Below are positions 1 through 7,172 of a DNA stretch of 23,422 bases, piece by piece. The notes below the pieces were generated by a model, which ran no database searches, was not told where the DNA came from, and saw only the letters and a program-made list of their open reading frames with translations. The stretch is from assembly GCA_035763625.1 (NCBI GenBank), contig DASUAS010000213.1, positions 1 through 23,422 on the forward strand, read 5' to 3'. The stretch's first letter is position 1. Each line of letters opens with the position of its first letter. This DNA is from DASUAS01 sp035763625. Its GTDB lineage: Bacteria; Actinomycetota; Acidimicrobiia; IMCC26256; DASPTH01. Made by a program: the position numbers and the translations under genes.

Positions 1-2
1 CC

Positions 3-263
3 GACTACCTGCTGCTCGACATGGCGTTCCGCTCGTATCCGGGCGACGCGCGCTCGCACGGCTTCGCCGCGGTGAGCATCGACCACGCGCTGTGGTTCCA
101 TCGTCCGGTGCGCTTCGACCGTTGGCACCTCTACACCCAGGAGACGATCGCGCTGGCCGGGCACCGCAGCCTCGTGCGCGGCTCGGTCCACGACGAAGAC
201 GGCCGTCTCGTGGCGACCGTGATGCAGGAGGAGCTGGTGCGACCCCCGGTGACCGCGTCGTGA
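3..263 (+). CDS. Acyl-CoA thioesterase II (TesB-type), C-terminal part; 5' end outside window
   Basis: The frame is open from the left edge, so the start codon lies upstream; about 86 C-terminal residues are visible. They match the second hotdog domain of TesB-type thioesterases, which hydrolyse acyl-CoA to free fatty acid and CoA in the cytoplasm. Visible family signatures are LLLDMAFRSYPGD, then SIDHALWFHRP, whose Asp corresponds to the catalytic Asp of E. coli TesB, then LYTQE, and finally VATVMQEELVR with the conserved Gln. All three positions of the Asp/Thr/Gln active site therefore appear present. The stop overlaps the start of the next gene in a GTGA arrangement, so the two are probably translationally coupled. 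The family call is firm; the physiological substrate cannot be read from this fragment. Confidence 0.88.
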   Translation, partial: DYLLLDMAFRSYPGDARSHGFAAVSIDHALWFHRPVRFDRWHLYTQETIALAGHRSLVRGSVHDEDGRLVATVMQEELVRPPVTAS

Positions 264-835
264 ACCCGGTCGAGCACCCGTTCTACGAGCAGGCGTGGCC
301 CGAAGGCGGCTACCGCTTGTTCCAGGTGGGTCTCGTCGTCGACGACCTCGTCGCCGCGTGCAGTGACCTGGCCCGCGTGTTCGGCGTCGGACCGTTCCAC
401 GTGTTCCCCCGCATCGAGACGCCGTGTTGGTATCGCGGCACCGACACCGCCGTCGATCTCCAGGTCGCGGTCGCGCAGGCGGGACCGGTCCAGTTCGAGC
501 TGATCCAGCAGTTCTGCGATCGACCGAGCGTGTACCGCGAGCTCGCGGGCGACGGATCGCGCATCCACCAGCTGTGCACCCTCACCAGCGACTACCAGGC
601 GAAGAAGGCCTGGTACGAAGGGCTCGGGTATCCGTTGGTGTCGGAGATGTTCGTGCGCGGGCAGCATGTCGGCTTCATCGACACCTTCGCCGACTTCGGC
701 TTCTACACCGAGCTCGCCGAGGACGTCCCGGGCTTCGCCGAGGGGCTCACCCGGGTGGCGCGCACGTGCGCGGAGTGGGACGGCACGACCGACCCCGTGC
801 GCATCCTCACCAAGGACGGCTACCGCACTCCCTGA
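260..835 (+). CDS. VOC / glyoxalase-fold protein
   Basis: A protein of 191 residues from a GTG start that overlaps the upstream stop (GTGA). It has the duplicated beta-alpha-beta-beta-beta layout of the vicinal oxygen chelate superfamily: module one around FQVGLVVDDL (about 21-85) and module two around IHQLCTLTSDY (about 102-155). Candidate metal ligands fall in the expected places: Q22, E80 in QFELIQ, H103 and E151 in FYTELAE, an arrangement like methylmalonyl-CoA epimerase and glyoxalase relatives. The substrate is unknown. Coupling to an acyl-CoA thioesterase fits a CoA-ester or lipid-derived substrate, but that is inference. An alternative start at 92 would put about 56 Arg/Pro-rich residues out of register with the family in front, and is rejected. 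Confidence 0.85.
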   Translation: MNPVEHPFYEQAWPEGGYRLFQVGLVVDDLVAACSDLARVFGVGPFHVFPRIETPCWYRGTDTAVDLQVAVAQAGPVQFELIQQFCDRPSVYRELAGDGSRIHQLCTLTSDYQAKKAWYEGLGYPLVSEMFVRGQHVGFIDTFADFGFYTELAEDVPGFAEGLTRVARTCAEWDGTTDPVRILTKDGYRTP

Positions 836-865
836 TCGACTGTCCCCGGTTTCGGGCGCGCTTGC

Positions 866-3244
866 TCATGGACCATGGTTCTCCAGTCCGGACCCCACGA
901 CGCATGCTGACGGCTCCCGGCCGGGCGGGGGACCGACCTCGGCGACCGGCGGCGGTGCCTGCCACGCCAGCTCGGTTGGTGACGCGGCGACGAGCCGCGC
1001 CGCTCGACCGTGGTGCAGCACCTCGAGCGGGTCACCGGCGACGAGCTCGTAGCGCGCGGAGCCGGGCACGATCTCGACCTTCAGCCGGCGGCCGCGATAC
1101 GCGAGGCGGAAGCAGACGCGGCTGATGCCCAGGGGCAGCGTGGGCGCGAACGTGAGCATCTCGCCGTGATCCCGCATGCCGCCGAACCCCGCGACTGCGA
1201 CCATCCACGTGCCCGCCAACGACGCGAGGTGGACGCCGTCGGTGGTGTTCCCCGCAAGGTCGCGCAGGTCGATGAGCGCGGTCTCCCGGAAGTACTGGCG
1301 GGCGAGCTCGCGCTGGCCCACCTCGGCGGCGACGATCGCCTGCACCGAGGAGGACAGCGTGGAATCGCGAGCCGTGATCGGCTCGTAGTACGCGAAGTCC
1401 CGACGCTTCTGCTCGATGTCGAAGTGATCGCCGCAGGAGTAGAGGGCCAGCACCAGGTCGGCCTGCTTCACCACCTGGCTCGAGTAGAGCAGGTAGTACG
1501 GGTAGTGGAGCAGGAGTGGGTACGCCTCGCTCGGCGTCGCCTCGAAATCCCATCGCCGGTAGCGAGTGAACCCCTGGGACTGCGCCGTCACACCGAGCGT
1601 GGTGTCGAAGGGCACGACGATCGCGTCCGCCGCGGCTCGCCACGCCGCGAGTTCACGGTCGTCGACGCCGAGCGCGGCGGCTCGGTCCTCGTACCGCGCG
1701 GCCGCCTCGGCCGCCGCCCACAGGTTCCGGGCCGCCATCAGGTTCGTGAAGACGTTGTTGTCCACCAGTGCCGTGTACTCGTCGGGCCCGGTCACGCCGT
1801 CGATCCGGAAGCGGCCCTCGGCGTCGTGGTGACCGAGCGTTCGCCACAGACGAGCGGTCTCGACGAGCAGCTCGAGGCCGGGGCCGGCGTCGAACTCGAG
1901 GTCGCCGGTGGCGACGACGTACCGCCGGACGGCATCGGCGACGCCCGCGTTGACGTGGAACGCCGCGGTGCCGGCCGGCCAGTACCCCGAGCACTCCTCG
2001 CCGCTGATCGTCCGCCACGGGAACGCGGCACCCGCCAGGCGCAGCTCGTGGGCTCGCTCCCGCGCCAACGGCAACGTCGCGTGGCGCCACAGCAGCGCGT
2101 CCCTGGCTGCGGTGGGCGCGGTGTAGGAGAGCACCCGGAGTGCGTACGTCTCGGAATCCCAGAACGTGTGCCCGTCGTATCCCCGACCGGTGAGCCCCTT
2201 GGCCGGGATGCCCTGCTTCTCGGCCCGCGCCGCGGCCTGGACGAGGTGGAACAGCGCGAACCGAACCGCCTGTTGGAGCTCGGGGTCGCCGTCGATCTCC
2301 ACGTCGGCGCGCGACCACACGTCGTGGAGGTACTCGCGCTGGGCGTCGACCAGGCCGTCCCAGCCCGAGCGCCGGGCGGCCGCGAGCGCGGCGTCGACCT
2401 GGTCGCGCAGGGCGGGCATCGACCGCACCGCCGACCAGCCGTACGCGGCGAACTTCACCAGCCGCAGACGCTGTCCCGCCGCGAGCTCGGTGCTCACGGT
2501 GACGCGCGCGAGATCCGGTTCGCTGTCGGCGACGACCACGGTGCCGTCCGGACCGTCGACCACGTGGTCGAGCGCGGCCGCCATGCGCAACGCGCTGGCG
2601 GCCGTGCGGTGGCCGAGCGCGACCTCGAGGTCTTGATGCGTGTGGTACTCGCCGACGAGCGGCGCCCGGAGCGCGGCGGCGGCCCGCGGGTCCTCGGCCC
2701 GCCGTCGGGGAACGGGTTCGTTGGCGACCAGGCTGGACTGCAGCACCACTCGGGCCGACTCCCCGATCGGCTCCACCTCGTAGGAGATGGCTGCAATTGC
2801 GCGCTGCACGAACGAGACGAGCCGGGTCGAGTGGATGCGCACCGCCTGGCCCGCTGGTGATGTCCACTCGACGGCGCGGCGCAGCACACCGGCCCGCAGG
2901 TCGAGGACCCGCTCGTGACGCGAGAGCGTCCCGTAGCGCACGTCGAACGGCTCGTCGTCGACGAGCAACCGCATGAGCTTGCCGTTCGTCGCGTTGACGA
3001 GCGATTGCCCCTCTTCGGGATACCCGTAGCCAGGTTCGGCGTAGGGCAGGGGCAGCGACTCGAAGAACCCGTTGAGGTACGTGCCGGGGACGACGTGCGG
3101 CTCGCCCTCGTCGAGGTTCCCCCGCAGCCCGATGTGACCGTTCGACAGGGCGAAGATCGACTCCGTCTGCGCGAGCAGATCGAGGTGCAGCTCCGACTCC
3201 ACCACCGCCCACGGATCGACCTCGAAGACGTCGCGGTCGATCAC
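866..3244 (-). CDS. Glycoside hydrolase family 65 protein (maltose/trehalose/kojibiose-type phosphorylase)
   Basis: 792 residues, the usual length for GH65. These enzymes cleave an alpha-glucosyl disaccharide with phosphate to beta-glucose-1-phosphate plus glucose, in the cytoplasm. The N-terminal super-sandwich domain carries the hallmark SNGHIGLRGN. The (alpha/alpha)6 barrel carries HTFWDSETY (about 360-367), FPWRTISGEECSGYWP, the catalytic-acid segment VTGPDEYTALVDNN with general acid E489, and VVKQADLVLAL (K593-Q594), the typical active-site segment. The C-terminal part has GVHLASLAGTW. The GTG start at 3244 overlaps the TGA of the upstream HAD gene, so no separate ribosome binding site is needed. 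Extending the frame upstream to 3556 adds only Arg/Gly-rich shadow sequence of the HAD gene. The pair resembles Rv3401/Rv3400 of M. tuberculosis. Which disaccharide is used cannot be told from sequence. Confidence 0.93.
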   Translation of the reverse strand: MIDRDVFEVDPWAVVESELHLDLLAQTESIFALSNGHIGLRGNLDEGEPHVVPGTYLNGFFESLPLPYAEPGYGYPEEGQSLVNATNGKLMRLLVDDEPFDVRYGTLSRHERVLDLRAGVLRRAVEWTSPAGQAVRIHSTRLVSFVQRAIAAISYEVEPIGESARVVLQSSLVANEPVPRRRAEDPRAAAALRAPLVGEYHTHQDLEVALGHRTAASALRMAAALDHVVDGPDGTVVVADSEPDLARVTVSTELAAGQRLRLVKFAAYGWSAVRSMPALRDQVDAALAAARRSGWDGLVDAQREYLHDVWSRADVEIDGDPELQQAVRFALFHLVQAAARAEKQGIPAKGLTGRGYDGHTFWDSETYALRVLSYTAPTAARDALLWRHATLPLARERAHELRLAGAAFPWRTISGEECSGYWPAGTAAFHVNAGVADAVRRYVVATGDLEFDAGPGLELLVETARLWRTLGHHDAEGRFRIDGVTGPDEYTALVDNNVFTNLMAARNLWAAAEAAARYEDRAAALGVDDRELAAWRAAADAIVVPFDTTLGVTAQSQGFTRYRRWDFEATPSEAYPLLLHYPYYLLYSSQVVKQADLVLALYSCGDHFDIEQKRRDFAYYEPITARDSTLSSSVQAIVAAEVGQRELARQYFRETALIDLRDLAGNTTDGVHLASLAGTWMVAVAGFGGMRDHGEMLTFAPTLPLGISRVCFRLAYRGRRLKVEIVPGSARYELVAGDPLEVLHHGRAARLVAASPTELAWQAPPPVAEVGPPPGREPSACVVGSGLENHGP

Positions 3245-3987
3245 TGCAATGGCTCCAGGAGCTCGGCGAGGTCCTCGACCACGACCGCGGCGCCGTGCGC
3301 GACGAGGGCGTCCGCGTTGCCGCCACGATCGATCCCCACGACCCAGCCGAACGAGCCATCCCGTCCCGCCTGCACCCCGGCCGCGGCATCCTCGAACACC
3401 GCTGTCTCCTCGGGGGCGACGCCGAGGTCGCTGGCCGCGGCAAGGAACGTGTCGGGAGCCGGCTTGCCCGCCAACGCCTTCTCGGCTGCCATCACGCCGT
3501 CGACCACCACCTCGAAGAGACAGTCGATCCCCGCGGCGACGAGGACCTCCCGGCAATTCCTGCTCGCGGACACGACGGCCGTCCGCACGCCGCGCGCACG
3601 GACCGCCTCGACGAAGCGGACCGAGCCCGCGTACACCTCCACGCCGTCACGGTGGATCGACTCGAGGACGAGATCGTTCTTCCGGTTGCCCAGGCCGTGC
3701 ACCGTCTGCGCGCCCGGCGGATCGCCGGCAGCGCCCTCCGGGAGCTCGACGCCACGAGCCTCGAGAAACGACCGGACGCCGTCGGCTCGTAGCTTCCCGT
3801 CGACGAAGGCCAGGTAGTCGGACGGGAGCTCGAACGGGTGGAACGGCGCGCCGGTTCGCGCCGAGCGCTCGAGCAGGAACGCGTCGAACGTCTGCTTCCA
3901 CGCGATGGCGTGGACCTTGGCGGTCTGGGTCAGGACCCCATCGAGGTCGAACAGGCACGCAGTGATGCCGTTCGGCAACATCGCCAC
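3241..3987 (-). CDS. HAD-family hydrolase, beta-phosphoglucomutase-like
   Basis: 248 residues from GTG 3987 (ATG 3981 is an alternative). All HAD motifs are present: motif I FDLDGVLT with nucleophile D14 and acid/base D16, motif II Ser in VVSASRN (S140), motif III Lys in LAGKPAPD (K175), and motif IV VFEDAAAGV (E199/D200). The cap domain between motifs I and II is helical, as in beta-phosphoglucomutases. Known role: conversion of beta-glucose-1-phosphate to glucose-6-phosphate. The next gene is a GH65 phosphorylase that would make beta-glucose-1-phosphate, and the two reading frames overlap, which strongly supports this role. A TAGGGT hexamer lies exactly at -12 to -7 from GTG 3987, suggesting a leaderless mRNA and favouring the GTG start. 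Confidence 0.9.
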   Translation of the reverse strand: MAMLPNGITACLFDLDGVLTQTAKVHAIAWKQTFDAFLLERSARTGAPFHPFELPSDYLAFVDGKLRADGVRSFLEARGVELPEGAAGDPPGAQTVHGLGNRKNDLVLESIHRDGVEVYAGSVRFVEAVRARGVRTAVVSASRNCREVLVAAGIDCLFEVVVDGVMAAEKALAGKPAPDTFLAAASDLGVAPEETAVFEDAAAGVQAGRDGSFGWVVGIDRGGNADALVAHGAAVVVEDLAELLEPLQ

Positions 3988-3993
3988 CGCGTC

Positions 3994-3999
3994 ACCCTA
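3994..3999 (-). promoter_or_regulatory. Probable -10 element (TAGGGT) for leaderless HAD-GH65 operon
   Basis: On the minus strand TAGGGT is followed by six bases and then GTG 3987, so it sits at -12 to -7 from the start codon. This fits a TAnnnT -10 box driving a transcript that begins at the start codon. No convincing -35 is seen. Confidence 0.5.
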
Positions 4000-4030
4000 G
4001 AGGCAGAGTCTCACCTGTTCGCCCCGACTG

Positions 4031-4044
4031 GGACCGGCGGGTCC
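4031..4044. promoter_or_regulatory. Palindrome GGACC-n4-GGTCC between HAD operon and catalase
   Basis: Perfect 5-bp arms with a 4-bp spacer lie in the 129-bp divergent region. They overlap the place where a catalase -35 box would be, 17 bp upstream of the TAGCAT hexamer at 4060. This could be an operator or activator site, but short GC palindromes arise by chance in such DNA. Confidence 0.3.
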
Positions 4045-4059
4045 AGCAGGCCACTCGCC

Positions 4060-4065
4060 TAGCAT
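4060..4065 (+). promoter_or_regulatory. Possible -10 element (TAGCAT) of catalase operon
   Basis: TAGCAT matches TAnnnT and would start transcription near 4072, leaving a leader of about 45 nt that contains a strong GGAGGA ribosome binding site (4106-4111), 5 nt before ATG 4117. Confidence 0.4.
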
Positions 4066-4116
4066 CGCAGGTGCGCAGCCACGAGCGTGATGATCCGACG
4101 TGATCGGAGGAACGAG

Positions 4117-5613
4117 ATGCCGAGTTCCGTTTCGTCCGCTGGCGGTTCGACGACGGGTGCGGGTGCGCAGGCGCCGAGCGACAGCAACTCGCTGTCGGTC
4201 GGTGCGAACGGCCCGCTGCTGCTGCACGACGTCCACTTCGTCGAGCAGATGGCGCACTTCAACCGGGAGAAGGTGCCGGAACGTCAGCCGCACGCGAAGG
4301 GCGGCGGTGCGTTCGGCGTGCTCGAGGTGACCGAGGACATGTCGCGCTACACCAAGGCGGCTCTGTTCCAGCCCGGCGCGCGCACCGATCTGCTGATCCG
4401 CTTCTCCACCGTCGCCGGCGAGATGGGGAGCCCCGACACGTGGCGCGACGTGCGTGGCTTCTCGGTCAGGTTCTACACGTCCGAGGGCAACTACGACCTC
4501 GTCGGGAACAACACGCCGGTGTTCTTCGTGCGCGATCCGATGAAGTTCCCGCACTTCATCCGCAGCCAGAAGCGGCTCGCCGACTCCGGCTTGCGCGACA
4601 ACAACATGCAGTGGGACTTCTGGACGCTGAGCCCCGAGTCCGCACATCAGGTGACGTACCTCATGGGAGATCGGGGCTTGCCGCGCACCTGGCGGAACAT
4701 GAACGGCTACGGGTCGCACACGTTCATGTGGGTGAACGCGGCCGGCGAGCGGTTCTGGGTGAAGTACCACTTCAAGACCGACCAGGGGTTGGACAGCTTC
4801 ACCAACGAAGAAGCCGCGGAGATGGCCGGCATCGATGCCGACTTCCACCGTCGCGACCTGTTCGAGGCCATCGCGCGCGGCGACCATCCGTCGTGGACGG
4901 TGCACGTGCAGGTGATGCCGTACGGCGACGCCTCGTCGTACCGGTTCAATCCGTTCGACCTGACGAAGGTGTGGCCGCACCGTGACTACCCGTTGATCCC
5001 CGTCGGCCGGATGACGCTCGACCGCAACCCGGAGAACTTCTTCGCCCAGATCGAACAGGCGGCGTTCTCGCCGGGGAACGTCGTGCCCGGCATCGGCCTC
5101 TCGCCCGACAAGATGCTGCTGGGCCGGTCGTTCGCCTACAACGACGCGCAGCGCAACCGGATCGGGACGAACTTCCACCAGTTGCCCGTCAACCGTCCGC
5201 ACGTTGCGGTGGAGACGTACATGTTCGACGGCCAGATGGCCTACGACCACTCGGGCGCTCGCGCGGTGTACGCGCCGAACTCCGCGGGCCGATCGTGGGC
5301 TGACGGGGAGGTCACGCTCGAGGAATCGTGGTCCGTCGACGGCGACATGGTGCGGAGCGCGTACGAGTTGCACGTCGACGACGACGACTTCGGGCAAGCG
5401 GGGTCACTCGTGCGCGAGGTGTTCGACGATGCACAACGGGACCGTCTGGTCGAGACGGTGAGCGGCAGCCTGCTCGGCGGCGTGCGGTCCGAGGTGCTCG
5501 AGCGGGCGTTCGCATACTGGAACCGCGTCGACGCCGACGTCGGCAAGCGCATCGAACAGATGGTGCGCGAGGGCACTGCACCGGAGCCGGTCCCGGGCAT
5601 GGGCGAGGGCTGA
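4117..5613 (+). CDS. Monofunctional heme catalase
   Basis: 498 residues, a small-subunit (clade 3-like) haem catalase that dismutates H2O2 to water and O2 in the cytoplasm. The active-site His is H59 in RQPHAKGGGAFG. The distal Asn lies in LVGNNTPVFFVRDP (N131/N132). The haem-ligand segment is LLGRSFAYNDAQRNRIG with proximal Tyr Y341 and R337 four residues before it. FSTVAGEMGSPDTWRDVRGF and NMNGYGSHTF are also classical catalase segments. There is no signal peptide and no C-terminal flavodoxin-like extension. The start is ATG 4117 because GGAGGA lies 5 nt upstream; the in-frame ATG 4087 has no ribosome binding site and would add ten non-homologous residues. Only 3 nt separate it from the following universal stress protein, so they form an operon. 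Confidence 0.96.
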   Translation: MPSSVSSAGGSTTGAGAQAPSDSNSLSVGANGPLLLHDVHFVEQMAHFNREKVPERQPHAKGGGAFGVLEVTEDMSRYTKAALFQPGARTDLLIRFSTVAGEMGSPDTWRDVRGFSVRFYTSEGNYDLVGNNTPVFFVRDPMKFPHFIRSQKRLADSGLRDNNMQWDFWTLSPESAHQVTYLMGDRGLPRTWRNMNGYGSHTFMWVNAAGERFWVKYHFKTDQGLDSFTNEEAAEMAGIDADFHRRDLFEAIARGDHPSWTVHVQVMPYGDASSYRFNPFDLTKVWPHRDYPLIPVGRMTLDRNPENFFAQIEQAAFSPGNVVPGIGLSPDKMLLGRSFAYNDAQRNRIGTNFHQLPVNRPHVAVETYMFDGQMAYDHSGARAVYAPNSAGRSWADGEVTLEESWSVDGDMVRSAYELHVDDDDFGQAGSLVREVFDDAQRDRLVETVSGSLLGGVRSEVLERAFAYWNRVDADVGKRIEQMVREGTAPEPVPGMGEG

Positions 5614-5616
5614 GCC

Positions 5617-6390
5617 GTGGTCGTCCTCGTCGGTGACGACGGCTCGGAAGGAGCGGCTTCGGCGGTCGCGTGGGCGTCGTCGTTCGCCGCCGAACGATCG
5701 CTGAAGCTGGTGGTCGTGGGCGTCGGGGATCCGGGCGACACCGACGATCCGCCGGAAGCCGAGCGGATCACACTCCCCGCCGGTCACCCCGCCTCCGAGA
5801 TCATGCAGACCGCCGCCGACGTCGAAGCCGACCTGGTGGTGCTCGGCCGGCGCGGGGCCGGTGGCTTCCCATCGATGCCGATCGGGACGACCGCACACGT
5901 CATCGCCGGATCGTGTGGTCGACCGGTCGCCGTCGTACCGACCGGCTTTCGACCGCGGCGCGAGCCTCTCGTCGGTCGTGTGGTCGTCGGACTCGACGGG
6001 TTGCGAGGTTCTGCGCTGGCTCTGGAATGGGCCGCGAGCGCATTCCCCGACGCGCACTTCTCGCTCGTACATGCCCTCGAGGCCGGGCCGAGCCTCACCT
6101 GGGCAGGAGGTGACGACGCCAAGGACGTGGAGCTGACCCGCGGCGCGCGCTCGGCGCAGATGCACGAGTGGTGCTCCGTGCTGCACGAGGTCGGCGCGTC
6201 CTACGACACCGTCATCGAAGCGGGCGGGGTCGCCGAGGTCCTCCTCGACACGGCGCGCGACCGGGACGCCGACGCCGTCGTCGTCGGTCGTCATGACCAC
6301 GGCGCGTTGCGCGGCACGCTCGGAGGCGTGAGCCAAAGGGTGCTCGCGTACGCGCCCTGTCCCGCAGTGGTCATGCCCAGTCGGTGGTGA
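5617..6390 (+). CDS. Tandem-domain universal stress protein (UspA family)
   Basis: 257 residues from GTG 5617, three bases after the catalase stop. Two UspA domains are present (about 1-110 and 120-257). The first has a shortened front half but a perfect ATP-binding motif G-2X-G-9X-G-T in GRRGAGGFPSMPIGT. The second has GRHDHGALRGTLGGVS, where the second Gly is Asp and the residue after the last Gly is Val, so nucleotide binding there is doubtful. Tandem USPs are common in actinobacteria and are often induced by hypoxia or stasis. Co-transcription with catalase points to an oxidative-stress or stationary-phase role. No DevR-like box was seen upstream of the operon. Confidence 0.9.
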   Translation: MVVLVGDDGSEGAASAVAWASSFAAERSLKLVVVGVGDPGDTDDPPEAERITLPAGHPASEIMQTAADVEADLVVLGRRGAGGFPSMPIGTTAHVIAGSCGRPVAVVPTGFRPRREPLVGRVVVGLDGLRGSALALEWAASAFPDAHFSLVHALEAGPSLTWAGGDDAKDVELTRGARSAQMHEWCSVLHEVGASYDTVIEAGGVAEVLLDTARDRDADAVVVGRHDHGALRGTLGGVSQRVLAYAPCPAVVMPSRW

Positions 6391-6694
6391 GCGTCCCGAC
6401 GTAGCTACAACCCGACTGGCGCGCCGGCCGACGGTCTCGCGTCGCGCTGGGCGCCCGTGTTGGTGGCGGGTCGGACGAGAACGGCGTTCGCGATCTCATC
6501 GGTCACGTGACCGGTGCGTGCGGTCGTGCGCGCCACCGTCCGACACGAGCTGGGACATCTCGTCGGCCTCGACCACACGACCGACCGTTCGCAGCTGATG
6601 TTCAGCGAGACGGAAGCAGCGGTCTTCGACGACGGCACCGGTGATCCACGGCCTTGCAGTCGTTGGCTCACAGGCCTGCTTCCCCGACGTCTGA
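6391..6694 (+). pseudogene. Remnant of a matrixin-like zinc metalloprotease gene
   Basis: This interval between the stress operon and the next gene holds a degraded protease. In frame from 6391 one reads SRWAPVLVAG, a segment typical of actinobacterial matrixin-like proteins, then a TGA at 6508-6510, then VRAVVRATVRHELGHLVGLDH with the complete zinc motif HExxHxxGxxH, and then DRSQLMFSE. After GTGD at about 6643 the frame shifts: reading from 6644 gives IHGLAVVGSQACFPDV and a stop at 6692-6694. That resembles the GDLxGLxxLGxxxC end of these proteins, consistent with loss of two bases. The protein lacks most of its N-terminus and any visible signal peptide. A 64-residue frame (6514-6708) retains the zinc site but probably does not encode a working enzyme. 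The remaining bases to 6809 show nothing I can name. Confidence 0.6.
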
Positions 6695-6809
6695 TGGCGG
6701 GTGGGTGAGGCGAGCGGGCGTCGTCGTCGTCAGGTCCGGGTACACCACCACGATCATCGGCACGATCATGCGGCGGATCGCCCGCACGACGACGAGGAAG
6801 GGTGCTGGC

Positions 6810-7169
6810 ATGGCGACCACGAAGCAGAAGCAAGCCGCCCGCAAGAACCTCGAGAAGGCGCGTCAAGCGCAGAGCGACCGCGCGCACGGCGGCAAGGGGC
6901 CGAAGCGCCCGCCCGGGCTGAGCACCGCCGAGCAGAACGACCTCCCGGCGTCGAAGTTCGCGTTCCCCGACGAGCGCAAGGAGCCGCTCACCGACGCCAA
7001 GCACGTGCGCAACGCGGTGGCGCGCTTCGACCAGGTCGAAGGCGTGAGCGACTCCGAGCGCGATCGGGCATGGCGTCGCATCAAGGCCGCGGCGAAGAAG
7101 TACGACGTGGAGATCGAGGCCACGAGTTGGCGCGACTTGTTCAAGGGCGGCAAGACGAAGAAGCGTTGA
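6810..7169 (+). CDS. Small basic protein with DUF6582-type domain
   Basis: 119 residues from ATG 6810, preceded by GAGGAAGG (6794-6801). The first 30 residues are rich in Lys, Arg, Gln and Ala (TTKQKQAARKNLEKARQAQ), likely a basic helix. Residues about 40-110 match the pattern I know as DUF6582: LSTAEQNDLP, FAFPDERKEPLTDAKHVRNAVARFDQVEGVSD split over two stretches, then RDRAWRRIKAAAKKYDVE and SWRDLF. The function is unknown. The basic tail and compact C-terminal helices would allow nucleic-acid binding, but that is only a guess. The frame stays open upstream to 6654, but those residues are Arg/Thr-rich and lack a ribosome binding site. Confidence 0.8.
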   Translation: MATTKQKQAARKNLEKARQAQSDRAHGGKGPKRPPGLSTAEQNDLPASKFAFPDERKEPLTDAKHVRNAVARFDQVEGVSDSERDRAWRRIKAAAKKYDVEIEATSWRDLFKGGKTKKR

Positions 7170-7172
7170 GCG

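Noticed and set aside
1010..2860. Long open frame on the plus strand opposite the GH65 gene
   Set aside because: It is antisense to a clear GH65 protein; its translation is Arg/Gly/Val-rich with no family motif, as expected of GC-rich shadow frames.
3997..5397. 466-codon minus-strand frame opposite the catalase
   Set aside because: The catalase on the plus strand has every active-site motif and a strong ribosome binding site; the reverse frame is Arg/Val/His-rich shadow sequence.
6514..6708. A functional 64-residue stand-alone metalloprotease
   Set aside because: It has the zinc motif but no substrate-binding body, signal peptide or ribosome binding site, and homologous-looking pieces lie before its stop and in a shifted frame; a pseudogene explains more.
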